This document shows, in pieces, positions 43,098-52,690 of a stretch of 63,024 bases of DNA; the stretch's first letter is position 1; every line of letters begins with the position of its first letter. This stretch comes from JABEVB01 sp049965775 (GTDB lineage: Bacteria > Planctomycetota > Phycisphaerae > WQYP01). The notes under the pieces are model-generated. The model saw only the letters and a program-made list of their open reading frames with translations. It did not search any database and was not told the DNA's origin. The stretch is from NCBI GenBank assembly GCA_049965775.1, contig JBMFVX010000001.1, positions 1-63,024 on the forward strand, written 5' to 3'. Position numbers and translations under genes: made by a program.

Positions 43098-44752
43098 AAC
43101 CGGAAGAACTGGAAAGCCTCGCGCAGAAAGCTCGACAGCATGATGAGAAATTCGCTCATCACATAAACGTTTGCATGGAATCGGGCTGCACCAGCTCGCA
43201 AAGCGATGTGGTGCTCACTCAACTGCAGGAACAGACCCAAAAACGGGGATGCGCCCAAAGCGTGCGTGTAAAGGCTGTGGGCTGCATGGGGCTGTGTTGC
43301 AATGGTCCGTTGGTTCGCGTGGATGATCGGTTGTACCAAAACGTTACACCTGCCGATGCCGGCGAGATTATAGCCTCGCTGAACGGGCCCGTTGTGGAGC
43401 GACTGATCTGCGATACACAGCACCCATTTTTCACCAAACAAAAACTTGTGGTGCGCGAAAACTCCGGTCATACCGATCCAGAGGACATTGCCGACTGCAT
43501 TGGGCACGGGGCGTATCAGTCGCTGCTCAAGGCGCTTACAAGCATGAGTCCCCAGCAGGTTGTTGCCGAAATATCAGAGTCGGGCCTTCGCGGACGTGGC
43601 GGAGCTGGCTTCCCCACAGGGCTTAAATGGGCCACGGTCGCCAAAGCCGGTGGACCACGCAAGTATGTGATCTGCAATGGCGATGAGGGCGACCCTGGTG
43701 CTTTCATGGACCGCAGCGTTATGGAGGGCGATCCGCACCGGGTACTGGAAGGTATGGCCATCGCCGCCTACGCAGTTGGGGCTGAGCAGGGAGTTATATA
43801 TGTGCGGGCGGAGTATCCGTTGGCGGTCAAACGATTGAATAAGGCTATTAATCAGGCGAGGAGGCAGGACCTGATTGGACACGAAATCTTCGGCACCAAG
43901 TTTAACTTTAATGTTGAGGTAAGGTTGGGCGCTGGGGCATTCGTCTGCGGCGAGGAGACCTCGCTCATAGCCAGCGTGGAAGGCAATCGTGGGGTGCCGC
44001 GACCGAGGCCGCCGTATCCCGCGAATAAAGGGCTTCATGGCTGCCCAACGCTGATAAACAATGTTGAAACCTACGCCAACGTACCGGCCATTATTAACCA
44101 TGGCGCTGCTTGGTTTGCAGCCATGGGCACCGAAAAGAGCAAAGGCACCAAGGTTTTTGCGCTGACCGGCAAGATCAAAAACTCCGGCCTTATTGAAGTG
44201 CCGATGGGCATTACGCTGCGGGAAATTATTTTTGACATTGCCGGCGGAATTCCGGACGGAAAGGCTTTTAAGGCTGTTCAAACCGGCGGCCCCTCGGGAG
44301 GGTGCATACCCGCGGCCCACCTGGACCTGCCGGTAGAGTACGAGTCGCTGATGAAACTGGGATCCATTATGGGTTCGGGCGGCATGATCGTAATGGATGA
44401 GACCAGCAACATGGTGGATGTAGCGCGGTTTTTCATGGAGTTCTGCATGACTGAAAGCTGCGGCAAATGCGTGCCATGTCGCGTGGGCACCTACGAAATG
44501 CACGAATTGCTGGATCGCATCTGCCGAGCAGAAGGCTCACCGCACGATTTGGTGCTGCTGAAGGAATTGTGCGACATGGTTAAGCAAACGAGTCTGTGTG
44601 GACTCGGTCAGTCGGCGCCCAATCCGGTGCTTAGCACACTGCGTTTTTTTGAAGATGAATATCTGACGCTCATCCAACAGGCGCAGCAGCGCCGAGATCA
44701 GGACGACCGCACCGCGGATGAACGCCACCTTGCCTTGGAGGTGTTGCCATGA
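43094..44752 (+). CDS. hoxF: Bidirectional hydrogenase NADH-binding subunit HoxF
   Basis: NuoF-like flavoprotein, 552 residues, that exchanges electrons with NAD(H). The N-terminal thioredoxin-like [2Fe-2S] domain (about 15-110) has Cys in CMESGC and GCMGLC. The FMN/NADH-binding domain has GRGGAGFPTG (about 167-176). The C-terminal [4Fe-4S] site has CGKCVPC (about 456-462) plus a later Cys in SLCGLGQ. Overlaps hoxE and hoxU by four bases each, so the subunits are made in ordered stoichiometry. Confidence 0.97.
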   Translation: MKPEELESLAQKARQHDEKFAHHINVCMESGCTSSQSDVVLTQLQEQTQKRGCAQSVRVKAVGCMGLCCNGPLVRVDDRLYQNVTPADAGEIIASLNGPVVERLICDTQHPFFTKQKLVVRENSGHTDPEDIADCIGHGAYQSLLKALTSMSPQQVVAEISESGLRGRGGAGFPTGLKWATVAKAGGPRKYVICNGDEGDPGAFMDRSVMEGDPHRVLEGMAIAAYAVGAEQGVIYVRAEYPLAVKRLNKAINQARRQDLIGHEIFGTKFNFNVEVRLGAGAFVCGEETSLIASVEGNRGVPRPRPPYPANKGLHGCPTLINNVETYANVPAIINHGAAWFAAMGTEKSKGTKVFALTGKIKNSGLIEVPMGITLREIIFDIAGGIPDGKAFKAVQTGGPSGGCIPAAHLDLPVEYESLMKLGSIMGSGGMIVMDETSNMVDVARFFMEFCMTESCGKCVPCRVGTYEMHELLDRICRAEGSPHDLVLLKELCDMVKQTSLCGLGQSAPNPVLSTLRFFEDEYLTLIQQAQQRRDQDDRTADERHLALEVLP

Positions 44753-45480
44753 TTACCCAAGTTAATTCTTCTGTGGAATCGCTTACCCTGCGAATCAACG
44801 GCAAAGATGTGAGTTGTCGTGCCGGCGATACGGTGCTGCAGGCTGTGCGCGATAACGGCATGGAACTGCCAACGCTGTGCTGGTTGGAGGGCCTGACTGT
44901 CTGGGGCGGCTGCCGCCTGTGCATGGTGGAAATAGCTGGCTCGCCGAAGCTTCACGCTGCCTGCGCCACCGCTTGCCAGGAGGGCATGGAAGTGCAAACT
45001 AATTCTGATCGGTTACACCGTTATCGGCGCATGATTGTCGAACTGCTGTTGGCCGAACGCAATCACATCTGTTCGGTGTGCGTCAGCAATGGGCATTGCG
45101 AACTCCAGAGCTTGGCACAAAAGCTGGGCATTGACCATGTGCGCTTTGCATACCGAAATCCGCAACTCGAAGTTGATAATTCGCATGATCGGATGCGGCT
45201 TGATCATAACCGCTGCATTTTGTGTACGCGGTGCGTGCGCGTGTGCGCGGAGGTGGAGGGTGCCCGCACCAAAGATATCAAGGGGCGGGGCGTGTTGGCC
45301 GCGGTCATTCATGATCTTGACCAGCCTTGGGGAGAGAGCGAAACGTGCACAAGTTGCGGAAAATGCGTCAACGTATGCCCAACCGGTGCTTTGACGCATC
45401 GGGGCGTTGCGGTTGGCGAAATGACTAAAAAGCTTGCATTTCTGCCGTATTTAACCCTTATGCGGGAGGCTAATCCATGA
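44749..45480 (+). CDS. hoxU: Bidirectional hydrogenase diaphorase subunit HoxU
   Basis: NuoG-N-terminus-like electron-transfer protein, 243 residues. The [2Fe-2S] ligands are Cys 44, 55, 58 and 72. A His/Cys3 [4Fe-4S] motif is in ERNHICSVCVSNGHCELQ (Cys 108, 111, 117), and two ferredoxin-type [4Fe-4S] sites are at Cys 156/159/162/166 and 200/203/206/210. All clusters are intact, giving a wire from HoxF/HoxE to HoxY. GGAGG precedes the ATG; four-base overlaps on both sides. Confidence 0.97.
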   Translation: MITQVNSSVESLTLRINGKDVSCRAGDTVLQAVRDNGMELPTLCWLEGLTVWGGCRLCMVEIAGSPKLHAACATACQEGMEVQTNSDRLHRYRRMIVELLLAERNHICSVCVSNGHCELQSLAQKLGIDHVRFAYRNPQLEVDNSHDRMRLDHNRCILCTRCVRVCAEVEGARTKDIKGRGVLAAVIHDLDQPWGESETCTSCGKCVNVCPTGALTHRGVAVGEMTKKLAFLPYLTLMREANP

Positions 45481-46043
45481 CCGAGTCCAACAAAAAACCG
45501 ACGGTAGCCACAGTGTGGCTGGATGGTTGTTCGGGATGTCACATGAGCCTGCTCGACCTGGATGAACGTTTGATCACATTGGCGGGACTTGTGGATGTGC
45601 TTCACTCGCCGGTGGTGGATGACAAAAAATTTCCCGCCCGGGTTGATCTTACTCTGGTCGAGGGTGCGGTGAGTTCCGAGGAGGATTACCGCAAGGCTCG
45701 CATGATTCGCGCACGCAGCGCCTGCGTGCTGTCGCTAGGCGACTGCGCCGTTACCGGCAATGTGCCTGCCATGCGCAATTGTTTCGACCGTGCCTCGCTT
45801 TTTGAGCGAGCATACGTTGAAAACGCGTCGTACCCGCCGGAGCCTGGGCAGAGGCGGGTGGGTTTGCCGGTGTTGGGTGTACCACCCCTGAGGCCTAAGG
45901 CTGTTCCACTGCATCAGGTGATTAAGGTGGATGTGTATGTTCCCGGTTGCCCGCCGCCGGCAAATGCAATCTGGTTTGCACTTTCAGAAATCCTCGCGGG
46001 CCGGATGCCCAGCATTACCGAGGTGACGCGTTTTGGGCTTTAA
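45477..46043 (+). CDS. hoxY: [NiFe] hydrogenase small subunit HoxY
   Basis: Carries the proximal [4Fe-4S] cluster next to the active site. The ligands are visible: Cys 18 and 21 in WLDGCSGCH, Cys 90 in LSLGDCAVTG and Cys 158 in VPGCPPPANAI. 188 residues with no Tat signal and no extra cluster domain, as expected of the cytoplasmic group 3d small subunit. GGGAGG before the ATG; overlaps hoxU by four bases. Confidence 0.96.
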   Translation: MTESNKKPTVATVWLDGCSGCHMSLLDLDERLITLAGLVDVLHSPVVDDKKFPARVDLTLVEGAVSSEEDYRKARMIRARSACVLSLGDCAVTGNVPAMRNCFDRASLFERAYVENASYPPEPGQRRVGLPVLGVPPLRPKAVPLHQVIKVDVYVPGCPPPANAIWFALSEILAGRMPSITEVTRFGL

Positions 46044-46081
46044 GCCAGTGACTTGAGCATGGCTGTACAGGAGGTAAATGT

Positions 46082-47509
46082 ATGAACCGCACGATTACAA
46101 TTGAAGGCGTAACCCGCATTGAAGGCCACGCCCGCATAACAATTCAGCTTGATGAAGCTGGCAAAGTGGCCGACGCGCAATTTCATGTGACGCAATTCCG
46201 TGGTTTTGAGAAATTTGTGGAAGGCCGACCTCTTACCGAAATGCCCGCCATTATGGCCCGCATCTGCGGAATTTGTCCGGTAAGCCACCTGATGGCGTCG
46301 AGCAAAGCCTGCGATGACCTGCTGGCGGTCGAAATTCCGCCGAATGCGGCTCGTTTGCGGCGCATTATGAACCTGGCGCAGCTTGTACAAAGCCATGCTC
46401 TGTCGTTTTTCCATCTATCGAGTCCAGACTTGATTTTTGGCATGGATGGCGATCCAGCGAAGCGAAATATTTTTGGCCTCATTCAAGACCACCCCGATTT
46501 CGCCCGCGATGGTATTATGCTGCGGAAATTCGGTCAGGATATCATCGGTCTGCTGGGCGGCAAGAAAATCCATCCGGCATGGACTGTTCCCGGCGGGGTT
46601 AATGCACCGTTGACACAGGAACATCGAGACCAGATTGCCTCCATGATTCCTGATGCGCTGGCCCGTGCTTTGAGGGCCGCAGAATATTTTCAGCGTGTGC
46701 GCGACTGTTATCCCGCCGAGGTAGATGCCTTCGCTAATTTTCCCACGATGTTTGTGGGGCTGGTGTCTGCCGATAGATTGTTGGAGCATTATGATGGCAC
46801 CTTGCTGTTTTCGGATGAACACGGAGCCCCAGTAGCTGAACTTCGTGAACCGCGCGAGTACGCCTCGCTTATTGCCGAAGCTGTTGAAAAGCATTCGTTT
46901 TTAAAGTCGCCTTATTTTCGGCCGCGGGGTTATCCGCATGGTATCTATCGGGTTGGCCCGCTGGCGCGTTTGGTGTTGGCGGAAGGATGCGGCACGCCGC
47001 TGGCTGATCGGGAACTGGATGTTTTTAGGCAGCGACTTGGCCGTGCTCCACAAAGCAGCTTTCATTACCATTGGGCGCGGCTGATTGAAATTATCTATGG
47101 AATTGAAATGATCCAGCGGCTGCTGGAACATCCCGATATTTTAAGTGAGCAAGTGCGAGCCCGCGCGCGGCCCAATAAACTGGAAGGCGTGGGCATCTCG
47201 GAAGCACCGCGCGGTACGCTGATTCATCACTACCGCATTGACGAAAACGGTTTAATGCGGTGGGCCAATCTCATTATTGCCACCGGCAACAACAACCTTG
47301 CCATGAATCGCGGTGTGCTTCAGGTCGCGCGGCGATTTGTAGATGGCAATCGTCTGCAGGAAGGTATGCTCAACCGGGTTGAGGCGGTCATCCGCTGCTT
47401 TGATCCATGCCTTAGCTGCTCTACCCATGCGCTGGGACAAATGCCTCTGCGCATTGAATTATTGACCGCCCAAGGGGAGGTGTGCGATGCGCTCCAAAGA
47501 CAAGATTAG
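46082..47509 (+). CDS. hoxH: [NiFe] hydrogenase large subunit HoxH (precursor)
   Basis: Holds the nickel-iron active site. The N-terminal metal ligands lie in RICGICPVSH (Cys 62, 65) and the C-terminal ones in DPCLSCSTH (Cys 443, 446). Maturation proteases cut after His 449, which would remove a 26-residue tail beginning ALGQMPL. The 475-residue length and the FRGFEKFVEGR L1 signature fit the group 3d NAD-linked hydrogenases. AGGAGGT before the ATG. The downstream protease gene starts inside its last 23 bases. Confidence 0.97.
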   Translation: MNRTITIEGVTRIEGHARITIQLDEAGKVADAQFHVTQFRGFEKFVEGRPLTEMPAIMARICGICPVSHLMASSKACDDLLAVEIPPNAARLRRIMNLAQLVQSHALSFFHLSSPDLIFGMDGDPAKRNIFGLIQDHPDFARDGIMLRKFGQDIIGLLGGKKIHPAWTVPGGVNAPLTQEHRDQIASMIPDALARALRAAEYFQRVRDCYPAEVDAFANFPTMFVGLVSADRLLEHYDGTLLFSDEHGAPVAELREPREYASLIAEAVEKHSFLKSPYFRPRGYPHGIYRVGPLARLVLAEGCGTPLADRELDVFRQRLGRAPQSSFHYHWARLIEIIYGIEMIQRLLEHPDILSEQVRARARPNKLEGVGISEAPRGTLIHHYRIDENGLMRWANLIIATGNNNLAMNRGVLQVARRFVDGNRLQEGMLNRVEAVIRCFDPCLSCSTHALGQMPLRIELLTAQGEVCDALQRQD

Positions 47510-48038
47510 CCGACCGATTGAACTCGACACGCTCGTAATTGGCTATGGCAATCCAATGCGCGGCGATGACGGCGCAGGGCCTGCTCTTGCCGAGCAGTTG
47601 TCGGAAAGATTGCAGCCATGGGGCTGTGGCCGCGTGAAGTGCATAAGCTGTATGCAACTTACGCCGGAACTTGCCGGCGATATTGCCGCTGCCCGACGGG
47701 TTGTATTCGTGGATGCAAGCCTGGACATTGCCCCGGGCCATGTGGCGATTCGACGGGTTACCCCAAAGTCGCCTGCCAGCAATTTCAGCCATCATCTTTC
47801 GCCTGGCGCTATGCTTTATCTGTGCCGACGAGCCCTCAATGCCGAGCCTGATGCTTGGGTGGTGGCTATTGGCGTGGAGTCCATGCAGATTGGCGACGTG
47901 CTGAGCCTGCTGGCCGCCAAGGCGGTGGATCGTCTGGCTCGACGTCTGGCGTATCGGCTGGTGCGGCCGCGCAAGCCGGCGACGCAAGCACACCCCCCAG
48001 CGCAACAAGGTCGCCGAACCAAACGCCAGTCGTTGTAA
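47487..48038 (+). CDS. hoxW: Hydrogenase maturation endopeptidase HoxW
   Basis: Cleaves the C-terminal tail of HoxH after nickel insertion. The family opening GYGNPMRGDDGAGPALAEQL includes the nickel-sensing Glu/Asp position (Asp in RGDDGAG), and VFVDASLD holds the second acidic site; a conserved His appears in LSPGAMLYL's neighbourhood (SHHLSPG). The C-terminal 30 residues are Arg/Pro/Gln-rich and probably disordered, making it longer (183) than the usual ~155. ATG 47487 overlaps hoxH by 23 bases and follows GGGGAGGT. nifJ follows after 22 bases. Confidence 0.93.
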   Translation: MRSKDKISRPIELDTLVIGYGNPMRGDDGAGPALAEQLSERLQPWGCGRVKCISCMQLTPELAGDIAAARRVVFVDASLDIAPGHVAIRRVTPKSPASNFSHHLSPGAMLYLCRRALNAEPDAWVVAIGVESMQIGDVLSLLAAKAVDRLARRLAYRLVRPRKPATQAHPPAQQGRRTKRQSL

Positions 48039-48060
48039 CAACCTAACAAAAGGATAGATC

Positions 48061-51000
48061 ATGAAAAGCCATAACTTAATACCTGTTGACGGCAATGAGG
48101 CGGCGGCTGACGTGGCTTACCGTCTAAGTGAAATGGTTGCGTTGTACCCGATCACGCCTGCCAGCGTTATGGGGGAACTGGCCGACGAATGGGCCGCGCG
48201 CGGTCGCGAGAACCTTTTTGGCTCTATTCCGCGCGTTGTGGAAATGCAGAGCGAGGCAGGCGCTATTGGCGCGGTGCATGGTGGCCTACAGGCAGGTGTG
48301 CTGTGCACAACTTTTACCGCCTCGCAGGGATTGCTGCTGATGATTCCCAACATGTACAAAATAGCCGGGGAATTGACTCCATTTGTCATGCATGTGGCGG
48401 CGCGGTCGCTGGCTACGCACGCCCTGTCCATTTTTGGCGATCATTCTGACGTTATGGCATGCCGCCAAACCGGCTTTGCCATGCTTGCTTCTTCCAGTGT
48501 GCAGGAAGCGCATGATCAAGCAGCCATCGCCACGTCCGCAACGCTGAAATCGCGTGTGCCATTTGTGCATTTCTTTGATGGTTTTCGCACCTCGCATGAA
48601 ATTAACTGTATTGAGCCGCTTCAAGATGAGCATCTTCGCCTTTTTGTTGACCAGGCCGATATTGCCGCCCATCGCGCCCGTGGGCTTACGCCCGACAAAC
48701 CGGTTCTGCGCGGTACAGCACAGAACCCGGACGTTTTCTTTCAGGCTCGCGAGGCGGCTAATCCATTTTATCAGTCGCTAGGTGTTTTGATTGAGAGCCA
48801 AATGCAGCGATTTGCGGAAATAACCGGCCGCCGGTATCAACCTTATCAATATGTCGGATCGCCGGACGCAACTAATGTAATTATAGCCATGGGATCGGGC
48901 GCCCAGACGGTTGCGCAAACAGTTCGGTGGCTTAATAGTCAGGGACAATCCTGCGGTTGCGTGATTGTGCGTATGTATCGGCCCTTTGCCGGTTCGATGT
49001 TCGTCGGCGTCCTGCCACCCGCGGTCAAACGGATTGCCGTGCTCGATCGTTGTAAAGAGCCAGGTTCTCTTGGTGAACCCCTCTATCAGGATGTGCTTAC
49101 TTCGCTCATAGAAGCCAGGGATTCAGGCTTAGTGCCCGAGATTCCGCTGGTTAGCGGAGGTCGCTATGGCCTGTCCAGCAAAGAGTTTACGCCGGCCATG
49201 GTACGAGCCATATTTGATGAGCTATCTCGTTCAGAACCTCGCAGGCATTTTACCGTCGGCATTGTGGATGATGTCACGCGGCTTTCGCTGCCCGTGCAGG
49301 AATCGCTTGACATTGAACCGGCTGATACGTTTCGGGCGCTATTTTATGGCCTCGGCTCGGACGGAACTGTTGGTGCCAACAAAAACTCCATCAAGATTAT
49401 CGCACAGGAAACGGGCCGCAGTGCCCAGGCATATTTCGTCTACGACTCGAAAAAATCGGGCGCGCTGACGGTATCGCACCTGCGCTTTGGTCCAAGTGCC
49501 ATATGTGCACCGTATTTGATTAATCAAGCTGATTTTATTGCATGCCATCAGTTTGAATTTTTAGAAAAGATGGATATTGTCGAGCATCTCAAACCCGGAG
49601 GCGTTGTGCTCCTGAATGCCCCCTGGTCGTCTCAGGATCTTTGGCCGCATCTGCCCTTGGAAGTGCAGGAGGCGCTTATCGCACGGCGGGCGCGTGTATT
49701 TGCGATTGACGCCGGGGCAGTTGCCCGTGAAGCGGGTATGGGGCGGCGTATCAATACGATCATGCAAACTTGCTTCTTCGCGATATCCGGTGTTTTGGCA
49801 CGCGACGAGGCGATTGCCGCAATCAAGCGAGCCATAAGCAAAACCTACGCCAAGCGTGGCGACGAGGTAGTGCGCCGAAACTTTGCGGCAGTTGATGCAG
49901 CTTTGGCCAAACTCTACGAGATTGCTTTGCCTGCAAAGGCCGATTCTACCTTGCATCAAACAGGCTATTTCCAGCAGGCAATGCCGGAGTTTACCGCTCG
50001 CGTGCAGGCCGTAATGATGGCGGGCAAGGGCGACAGCCTGCCGGTGAGTGCTTTTCCGGTGGATGGCACATGGCCAACCGGCACCACCCGTTGGGAAAAG
50101 CGCAATATTGCAGAGGAGATTCCGGTTTGGGAACCCACGCTGTGCATTCAATGCAATAAGTGCTCTTTTGTCTGTCCGCATGCCGCCATACGTGCAAAGG
50201 TCTGCGTATCCGAAGACCTTGCCGGAGCACCGGCTGGGTTTCTCACTGCTGCGTATAAGGCACCTGACTTTAAAGGCATGCGTTACGTGCTTCAGGTTGC
50301 CCCGGAAGACTGCACCGGTTGCGGCCTGTGCATTCAGATTTGTCCCGCCAAAGATAAAGCCAACCCGCGCGTTAAAGCGATCGGCGCCATGCCGCGGCTA
50401 AACGTGCTGGATCGCGAGAAATCGCGGTACGACTTCTTCCTCTCGTTGCCGGAGGTTGACCGCACTGCCATTACACGGCTGGACGCCAAGACCAGTCAAT
50501 TCATGCTGCCCCTGTTCGAGTATTCGGGCGCTTGCGCCGGTTGCGGTGAAACTCCATACATTAAACTGCTCACCCAACTTTTCGGCGATCGGCTGGTCAT
50601 AGCCAACGCCACCGGTTGCTCGTCTATTTATGGTGGAAACCTGCCTACAACGCCCTACACCCACGACGCAAAGGGCCGAGGGCCGGCATGGAATAACTCT
50701 CTCTTTGAGGATAATGCCGAATTCGGGTTGGGGCTTGCAATGGGCACAGGTGCTCGCACCAGCCAGGCAAGACGTCTTTTGCAGGAGCTTACACCTGTGC
50801 TCGGCCACGCGATTGTAAATGAACTGCTCTCGGCTCCGCAGTCTACCGAGGCGGATATAGTTCAACAGCGGGATCGCGTAGAGCAATTACGGCAGCGGCT
50901 GAAAACGGTTGCTGAACCGGCAGCCAGGCTCCTTGAAACGTTTGCCGACTATCTGTTGGAAAAATCTGTTTGGATTATTGGCGGCGATGGATGGGCTTAT

Positions 51001-51669
51001 GATATCGGCTACGGCGGCCTGGATCATGTGCTGAGCTTGTCGGAAAAGGTTCGCATTCTGGTTCTGGACACTGAGGTGTATTCCAATACGGGCGGCCAAA
51101 GCTCCAAGAGTACGCCCATCGGCGCGGCGGCCAAATTTGCCGCACTGGGCAAAGCCACGCAGAAGAAAGACCTGGGTCTTATGGCAATGAGTTACCGCCA
51201 CGCCTACGTGGCGAGTGTTGCTTTTGGCGCTAACGACAATCAGACTGTCAAAGCATTTGCGGAGGCCAATGCGTTCCCCGGCCCGGCAATTATTATTGCC
51301 TATGCGCACTGCATAGCACACGGATACGACTTGCGCTTTGGTTGCGAACAGCAGAAGCTCGCCGTGGACAGCGGCATTTGGCCATTGTATCGGTACGATC
51401 CACGATTGATAGGCCAAGGTAAGCCGCCGCTCCAAATAGACAGCCCGGTCGTTCGCGCGGCTGTCAGTGACTATCTTCGCAACGAAACACGCTTTGCCAT
51501 GGTGGAAAAAATTGACCCGAAGCGCTTTCATGAATTGGGTCAGGCTGCGGCGCGCAACACCACAGAACGACTAGCTCTCTATCACGAACTCGCACGTATT
51601 GCTTATCCGGCCGGCAGCAATGGCAGTAACACCGATGAAAAGGCGATTAAAGAAGGAGCTCCATCATGA
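48061..51669 (+). CDS. nifJ: Pyruvate:ferredoxin (flavodoxin) oxidoreductase
   Basis: Single-chain PFOR, 1202 residues, that oxidises pyruvate with CoA to acetyl-CoA and CO2, reducing ferredoxin or flavodoxin. The domains run in order: pyrimidine-binding (YPITPASVMGE from about 29), gamma domain, an 8Fe ferredoxin domain with CIQCNKCSFVCP and CTGCGLCIQICP (about 695-765), and the C-terminal TPP domain. The last has CAGCGETPYIK (about 823), ATGCSSIYGG and GGDGWAYDIGYGGLDH (about 975). All three [4Fe-4S] sites look complete. AAAGGAT precedes the ATG. It sits inside the hox-hyp cluster and overlaps the next gene by four bases. Confidence 0.97.
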   Translation: MKSHNLIPVDGNEAAADVAYRLSEMVALYPITPASVMGELADEWAARGRENLFGSIPRVVEMQSEAGAIGAVHGGLQAGVLCTTFTASQGLLLMIPNMYKIAGELTPFVMHVAARSLATHALSIFGDHSDVMACRQTGFAMLASSSVQEAHDQAAIATSATLKSRVPFVHFFDGFRTSHEINCIEPLQDEHLRLFVDQADIAAHRARGLTPDKPVLRGTAQNPDVFFQAREAANPFYQSLGVLIESQMQRFAEITGRRYQPYQYVGSPDATNVIIAMGSGAQTVAQTVRWLNSQGQSCGCVIVRMYRPFAGSMFVGVLPPAVKRIAVLDRCKEPGSLGEPLYQDVLTSLIEARDSGLVPEIPLVSGGRYGLSSKEFTPAMVRAIFDELSRSEPRRHFTVGIVDDVTRLSLPVQESLDIEPADTFRALFYGLGSDGTVGANKNSIKIIAQETGRSAQAYFVYDSKKSGALTVSHLRFGPSAICAPYLINQADFIACHQFEFLEKMDIVEHLKPGGVVLLNAPWSSQDLWPHLPLEVQEALIARRARVFAIDAGAVAREAGMGRRINTIMQTCFFAISGVLARDEAIAAIKRAISKTYAKRGDEVVRRNFAAVDAALAKLYEIALPAKADSTLHQTGYFQQAMPEFTARVQAVMMAGKGDSLPVSAFPVDGTWPTGTTRWEKRNIAEEIPVWEPTLCIQCNKCSFVCPHAAIRAKVCVSEDLAGAPAGFLTAAYKAPDFKGMRYVLQVAPEDCTGCGLCIQICPAKDKANPRVKAIGAMPRLNVLDREKSRYDFFLSLPEVDRTAITRLDAKTSQFMLPLFEYSGACAGCGETPYIKLLTQLFGDRLVIANATGCSSIYGGNLPTTPYTHDAKGRGPAWNNSLFEDNAEFGLGLAMGTGARTSQARRLLQELTPVLGHAIVNELLSAPQSTEADIVQQRDRVEQLRQRLKTVAEPAARLLETFADYLLEKSVWIIGGDGWAYDIGYGGLDHVLSLSEKVRILVLDTEVYSNTGGQSSKSTPIGAAAKFAALGKATQKKDLGLMAMSYRHAYVASVAFGANDNQTVKAFAEANAFPGPAIIIAYAHCIAHGYDLRFGCEQQKLAVDSGIWPLYRYDPRLIGQGKPPLQIDSPVVRAAVSDYLRNETRFAMVEKIDPKRFHELGQAAARNTTERLALYHELARIAYPAGSNGSNTDEKAIKEGAPS

Positions 51670-52688
51670 ATCTGTCCTGCAGTTATATGGGATTCCAATT
51701 GACGAGTCCGCTCATACCGGGTGCTTCGCCCCTGGTGGATGATCTTGACACCGTTCGACGGCTTGAGGATGCCGGCGCGCCGATGATCATCATGCACTCC
51801 ATATTTGAAGAGCAACTGGTGCACGAACAACTTTATGTTAACGAAACCATTGAGTACCCGGAAGAGTCTTACAGCGAGGCGGCGACCTATCTGCCCCGGC
51901 CTGATGATTTTCGACTTGGGTCGGAATCGTATCTGCGGCAGCTTGCCGCAATAAAGGCCGCGGTGGATGTACCGGTCATCGCGTCGCTGAATGGCCGAAC
52001 GCGCGGCGGCTGGATCAATTATGCGAAGCTTCTGCAGCAGGCCGGCGCCGATGGAATCGAGCTTAATATTTATGAGATGTCGCTGTCTGCCGAAAGAAGC
52101 AGCGCACAGGTGGAGCGCGAATCGCTGGCGGTAATTAAAGATGTGCTGTCAGCAGTGCATATTCCGGTGGCTGTGAAGCTTTCGTCATTTTATGCAGCTC
52201 CGGTTCACTTTGCGGCGGCGGTTGCAGCCGCCGGCGCAAAGGCTGTGGTCATTTTTAATCGCTTTTACCAGGCCGACATAGATATCGAAAATCTATGCCT
52301 GCGCCGGCAACTCAAATTGTCAACTTCTGACGAGCTTCTGTTGCGGCTAAGGTGGGGTGCGGCTATCAGCAGTCAAGTTGACTGTGATCTTGCCATTACC
52401 GGGGGGGTGCAAACCGCGACCGACGCAATAAAGTGCGTCATGGTCGGAGCCGAGGCGGTACAGGTTGTCTCGGCACTGCTGGAGTTTGGGCCGGAGCATC
52501 TGGCGCAGTTGAACCGTGGCATTATGGAATGGATGGAATCGCACGAATATTTGTCGCTTTCTCAGATGAAAGGCTCCATGAGCTTGCCGCGCTCGCCCGA
52601 GCCTGAAATTTTTGAGCGTAGCAATTACATGCGAATTCTTCAGGGATGGAAGGGGGCGGAGGCCGGTGCCGATCAGTTTTGGAGCTAA
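51666..52688 (+). CDS. Dihydroorotate dehydrogenase-like flavoprotein, function unknown
   Basis: A 340-residue (beta/alpha)8 flavoprotein of the DHOD-like family, which is distinct from true PyrD. The N-terminal GFQLTSPLIPGASPL and the FMN phosphate region near ITGGVQTATDAIK agree with the fold. The motif that carries the catalytic residue and the orotate-binding Asn in PyrD (N-x-S-C-P) is replaced by NIYEMSL, so activity on dihydroorotate is unlikely. It overlaps nifJ by four bases and ends two bases before hypA, so it is translated with the redox cluster. Such genes recur beside nifJ in other bacteria as I recall; a partner role with PFOR or hydrogenase is inference. Confidence 0.88.
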   Translation: MNLSCSYMGFQLTSPLIPGASPLVDDLDTVRRLEDAGAPMIIMHSIFEEQLVHEQLYVNETIEYPEESYSEAATYLPRPDDFRLGSESYLRQLAAIKAAVDVPVIASLNGRTRGGWINYAKLLQQAGADGIELNIYEMSLSAERSSAQVERESLAVIKDVLSAVHIPVAVKLSSFYAAPVHFAAAVAAAGAKAVVIFNRFYQADIDIENLCLRRQLKLSTSDELLLRLRWGAAISSQVDCDLAITGGVQTATDAIKCVMVGAEAVQVVSALLEFGPEHLAQLNRGIMEWMESHEYLSLSQMKGSMSLPRSPEPEIFERSNYMRILQGWKGAEAGADQFWS

Positions 52689-52690
52689 AA

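Noticed and set aside
43574..44503. Long open frame on the minus strand (309 codons)
   Set aside because: It is antisense to hoxF, whose motifs and overlaps are unambiguous; the frame is a shadow of GC-rich codon usage.
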